In this document: positions 54,601-60,600 of the stretch, one piece after another
How the letters are laid out: the number at the start of each line of letters is the position of its first letter
Position numbering within the stretch: the stretch's first letter is position 1
Source of the DNA: Galbula dea
Taxonomy: Eukaryota > Chordata > Aves > Piciformes > Galbulidae
Length of the DNA: 64,000 nt
Direction of reading: 5' to 3'
Assembly: GCA_013399015.1 (NCBI GenBank)
Contig: VWZX01009991.1
Location: 124,001-188,000, forward strand
Program-made: the position numbers and the translations under genes
The notes under the pieces: model-generated
Database searches by the model: none
What the model was told of the DNA's origin: nothing
What the model saw: only the letters and a program-made list of their open reading frames with translations

Positions 54601-57600
54601 CTTTTTTTATGAAGAGCATAGAGTAATGTATTGGTGAGGATCAAGTGGGAGAGTAGTAGAACCTTCAGAGATGGGCTGTGTTTCAAGATTTATGTTGGAG
54701 CAGTTTCATCAGAGACACAATATTGAAAGATCATTTATTTTTCTACCATTTTGGCATACATTTATTTCTACTCTCATGTCAGTTTTATTGTTTTCCATTT
54801 ACTTCTACTTTTTCATTCTGCACAATGTCCCCAAGGATTTGTGTATCTCATGTTTCCCTCTGTGTGTCTTCTGATTATTGCTTTTCCTTTCAACAGACTT
54901 TGCCATGTATAATAATAATTGGTTACCCCATCCATCTGCTTGATATTTCTATCATCTCTTCAGTTTACATGATGATCCAAGGGTTACCAACTAGGAAAAT
55001 ACTCTCCTTTAATATGGAAAAGTTGTCTGTCAGTCAAGCAAAAACAATTTTACCTGTGTTTGCTGTTAAAACCTTTAGCTAAAACCTCCACTGACATTCT
55101 ATTATGCTAGCTCTGCAATTGCAGTTCTGAGATTGCTGCTGTTGCCAGAATTTGAAGTCAGTGATGGGAAATTAGGAAAAAAACCAACTGCTAAAATAGT
55201 CTTACTTGTCTTCTATGACTCTATCAATCTTTTAATGCTTCTACTCCTCCACAATCAACACTTGTTGACTGTACTTTGAGGTCCTTTCAGGTCCTGAGGT
55301 TTAACTCCCCGCTTCTGAAATGTCACAGGTTGATAATCACACTTGTCCTTTGTGGCTACAGCTATACATTTTATGAGCCCAAGCTTCCTCACATGGATTG
55401 GCAGGCTAATCACTTCTCAATGATATGTTTTCTCCAGCTTCTTTTCAATAAGATGTCTGCAGAGAAGAGCTACTGGCTAGAATCTCATTTCTCTTAAGGA
55501 GTGGGGTGGAATGTGACACAGGGATGTTGGGACTGAACCCGGTGATTTGGGGGAAGAAGATGAATGTGCATGAGAGAGGGAGTTCTGTGAACCTTGTGAC
55601 TTTACACTTCAAACAACCCCCCAAGAAATCAATTCAATTGTTTTTTAATGAGCTGTCAAACCTCCCAACACTGCAATGTCCTTCCTTGTATTTTGAGTCT
55701 TTTCCTTCCACTCCCACACATACCCCTTGTGCCTGTCTTTGTCTCTTTGTCCAGCCTTGAAGGTTTCCTTTCTCCATTTAAAGATTTTGCTATCTAAACT
55801 GAGTGTGTGCTCTGTGAGTGCTATAAGCAATTTAGGCTCACTCTTTGCCAGTTGTCACTGCCAAAAAAAAAAAAGCCCTGAAATAAAAAAAGCCAAGATA
55901 ATGTGTTTTCTGTCTCACTCATATCTAGTGTGTTGCCAGGGACTTTTGGGAGTTATTCATGGTCTGTTTATCAGCATTTTTTTCTCATTTTCTGAAGTCA
56001 GGAATGGAAAAACCCTTGCTAGGTCACCCAGTGTATTCCTGTGCTAATGCTGAATGTTTGTTACAGTACATTTACATCAACCTGGCTTATATCTGTATGT
56101 TCCCATCTTAGAAGCAAGGTAGATTGTGAATTACTGAAGTTTTGTTCATTTTACCAGTCTCCTTCTGGCAGCTTCAACCAAAAATCTACTCTCCATTACA
56201 CCTCTGTGAAATCAAATGACAGAAGTTTTGGTGTAGTGTGTGTAGTCTCCCAAAGAGAAAATCCACTGCAGCCCTTTGTTCACCTTTCCATCTGTTTTTC
56301 CTGTATGATCCTTCTGTGGCAGCAATTTCACTGGGCCTCCTTGTGCAAGTCAAGTAGCACTGTGCATGTGGTGTCAAGCAGTCAGTAAACCCCATCAAAT
56401 GAAAGGAGCACAGACATATTGTTTATATTGAAGGAGCTTTTATAAAAAAAAAATAACTTGGAAAATTATTGTTATTGCAGTTCTAGCTTGACAATGGACA
56501 ATGGTGTTTTTATTCTCTCTTGAAGTGTGTTTCCTTGTTATTTTACATGAGGAAAATGAAAGGATGGTAAAGAAACTAGAAAACAAATACTGCCTATTTT
56601 TCTTTCCCTGGCTAATGAATTTTGAGTCTCAGTTCCCTCTGGATCCTGAAATAACCCTAAAGTAAGAGCAGTACAGTGCAAAATACCAAGTAAATTTTAA
56701 GACAGAAACCTTGAATCACCCTAGGTGAAGTTGTCATACTGTATGCATGGCCTAACACAGTGCCTGCCTCCTGTTAAGACACCTCCATTCCACTTGAGCT
56801 TTCCCTCACACATCTGAAAAGAGCAGGTGACTGTCTGGATGCTTGGGAAGGTTGATGGAAGAGTTGTGAGCTACCATGGCAGTTGGTGTGGGCTAGCAGG
56901 GGGCAGCTTGCCAGCTGGAGGTGAGCAGCCATACACGTGCTGCCAATGACCATGAGGAACCCTTGCAATCTTTACATGCTCTTAGGAGTTGCTGCAAGTT
57001 GTAAGTGATAATCATTTCCTTACTGCATGTGATGATAATGAACATTGCTCTGAGAACCAGATGAAAATTTGTTTCAGCAAAAACTCTTCTGGTCTAGTTT
57101 TTGTTGTTTGGGGAGGAAAAAAAGAAAAGAAAGAACCCCCAAAACGGTTTCTTTGTTTCTATGTAGATGAGTTTCTTAACTGATTTCCTTCTAGCAGTTG
57201 ATAAAGGTGTGAAATAAGCCACTAAATATTGCTAGCATTAAAAGCAGCTGTCTAGGGCTGATTTTGTCTTTTGGCAATGCTCATTTATTTATTTACTATC
57301 TCAGTTGGTTAACTCCTCTGTGGTATCAGATGAGCTGTATTTCTGTGTGTTTCTCTGTGCCTGTGAAAAGCTTCCAGAGGCTTTGTGCAGAAGGAGCTCT
57401 CAGAGCTGGCAGACAGATGCAACTGCTGTGTCACTGTCATCTTCCAAAGTCCCTGGATCACAAAAACCTGTTTGCAATCATGACTTCCAGCCCAAATTGT
57501 GCTGTGGGGATGTCACCCAGCTGCTGCTTCTGCCTGCTTTTGTATGCTTGCAGCGTGCAATTCTTCCCAATTATAGTATGCTTCAATCTTAAGGGAGTTA

Positions 57601-60600
57601 AATGCTTGTGGTTGGAGGTTTCCCAGCTTAACCATGCTGAGCTAAAACAGAATGACCTTTGGAGCCTATAGTGCTCTATATTGGATTGAAATCTTTGTAT
57701 GTAGAAATGCAGTGTCAAGACTGCTTAGCTCTTGGCTCTCGACACAGCAGTTGTTTTCACATTCTTCTGACTACCAGACAGCCCCTTGCTAAAATGTAGG
57801 AATATTATGGCAGGATAGGAATCTTTGCCCTCACTGAGGTGGGGATTTTCCAGAAGTTGTTCTAATAGGTATAGATCTACATGCTTAGAGAGGGACTAAA
57901 GGCAGGGACTGTCTTGGTGCCAAGCCATGTACAATTTCAGGTGCACTGTGGCACTGGCAGACTAGAAATCTTGCAGTTAAGTGTAAAAGTTTCTTCCAGC
58001 AACATTTACAGTTTCTGTTACAAATAATATGTCAAAGATAATTAACCTGTGGGCTGCCAGCAGTTAATGCTGTATGGGTCTTTTCTTTTTCTTCCATATA
58101 TATAGGAATTCCAGAAATCTCTGGGTGCCAAACATTCTGTGTATGATACCACAAATAGGACTGGACGCTCCTTGAAAGAGAAAACCACCTTGGCAGATGA
58201 CAACTTGAAACTTGATGATATGCTGAGTGAACTGAGGGATAAATGGGACACAATTTGTGGAAAGTCAGTGGAAAGGTAAATGAAAACCAATCTAATTGTT
58301 CAGCAAATAAGAAAAAGGCTTAGGAGAATTCTTCTGCCTTCTGTTGTGCAGCAGTAAAACCAGAGTGGCTAGCTTGCTTGATAGTTAAGAGTGCTAAAGC
58401 AGTAAAGTACTAGAAATGCATACTTTATTGATGGTATAGAGCTGGAGGGAATCCTTTAAGTCAGGGCAATGCTGATTGAAAGCTCCTAGTTGCTTTCATT
58501 TTATGTTGAAAGTGTTTTCTTATAGTGTATGGATTAATTTTTTTGTCTGTCTTCACTTTTTTTTTTTTTCCTGCAGACAAAATAAACTGGAGGAAGCCCT
58601 GTTATTTTCAGGGCAATTTACTGATGCTTTGCAAGCTCTCATTGACTGGTTATACAAAATTGAACCTCAGCTAGCAGAAGATCAGCCAGTACATGGAGAC
58701 ATTGATTTAGTGATGAATCTGATTGACAACCATAAGGTAATTCCAAAGCTATTCTTTTTTAATGACTAGACTACTCCTAAGTGTGTCACTTTAATGCTCT
58801 TTATTTGGCTATTCTGTAATTTATAGAACCATGGAATAGTTTTAAAACACAAAAATGTCATTGACAATGGAAAATGCTATAAAACATATGGAAGAAACCA
58901 AATGTTAATGACTCATTGCCACTAGTGCTGAGATAGTCCATTTAACAGCCCTGTCCTGTGTATTTATTAACATCATGTCAAAACTCAGAAGCATGCATTT
59001 TTGAATGTGTATATGGACCAGAGGTGTCAACAGCTATTTTACTGGAAATCTTTGGGGGAGACAGGGCTTTTTATTTAGTACATCTGCTGATGAGATGTCC
59101 AATGCACTCATCATGACTATAGCAGCCTTTCAATCCTGCAGAGCTGTGTATATTCATGGAGAAAAGTAGTTATAATGCTTAAGTCCTGCACAGGAGTCTA
59201 CAACTAGATTATGACCCAGGAAGTCTACACTAGCAAGCTGCAGTATTTGGTACTGAGGTGGTTTTGGAGATGGTAGCAAGCAGGAGACATAGGCCTGTGC
59301 CTCTGAATCCCAGTTTTGCAGTTCAGTATGTCAGAGTAAATTGCTGTTGAAGGTACTGGTATTACAAAGGCTGCACACAGAGCTCTGGAGCCTGGAAGGT
59401 CTATGAGGTGAAGGTACCTCTGTTCATCCACCAGTGACTTCCAGTATCCAAAGACCGTTCACTGAGGAGGAGAATTTGTCCTTCATGAAAAAAAGTATTT
59501 GGGAACATGATTTTTCTATAAAAATGATCCTGAAACATGCTGGAATTGCTTCTGCAGTCCCACTGTATATCAGAAGTAAGTTACAGCCAAATGGCAAGGT
59601 ACACTAGAGTTGTCATATCTGTAATTAAGAGCTTCCTTTAGATAACTGGAGCTTATTCCATCTGCAGATGGGAACATAGTCACCTGTTTATGTGAGAGTA
59701 TGTGGTGAGACCTACAGCCATACAGTCAGACCCCTGGATGGAGTTTTAGCTCTGATTTTCTGATTTCAAAGTTCTCTCCTTGATTGTTAGCATTTTGGCT
59801 GCTCTTCACCTGCCATGGCAATCTTGCAGGTTAATCAGTGTGTCGGATCAAATGCTTTGATAAAGATGTCAAGCCAAAGTGGTAAGGAGGCTGGATTCCC
59901 CATGCACTGTGTTAGGATGGGTTCTCAGGGTCTGCCTTACATTTCCTTACCATACCTTATGTTCTGCTAAGATAAGGTAGAGTGTAAATACTTTCATATG
60001 ACCTCTAATAAGCAGAACTGGCGCCCTGTGCATCACTCAGATGGAGTTGGTTTTGACTGAACTAAACCTGGGGTTTGTTATTCCTTACATAATTATGCCT
60101 TCATGAGTTAAACATTTTGTGTTTGGTGGTGCCTAGGTTTTCCAGAAGGAGCTGGGGAAAAGAACAAGCAGTGTTCAGGCTCTGAAGCGCTCTGCAAGGG
60201 AGCTGATAGAAGGCAGTCGCGATGACTCTTCCTGGGTCAAAGTGCAAATGCAGGAGCTGAGCACCCGCTGGGAGACAGTTTGTGCCCTGTCTGTATCCAA
60301 GCAGACACGACTGGAGCTGGCTCTTCGGCAGGTAGGGAAGTATGGCTGATGCTGTGCATGCTTCAAGAGGAACAGTCAATGTATCTTGCAGTCTAGTTGC
60401 CAAAAATTTGCCTTTTTTTGCACTTAATGTCTTTCAGTGTAATGTAATGAAAACATACACTTTTTCGTGCTCATTGATTGCTTGCCTTGTCTCTATCCAT
60501 TTACCACAGTGCAGAAATAATGCCTCTCAGCATTTATTATTACTGTTATTGTTAGTCTATACCACAAATGCAAAGCAAATGCTTTAAAGACCTTGCCATC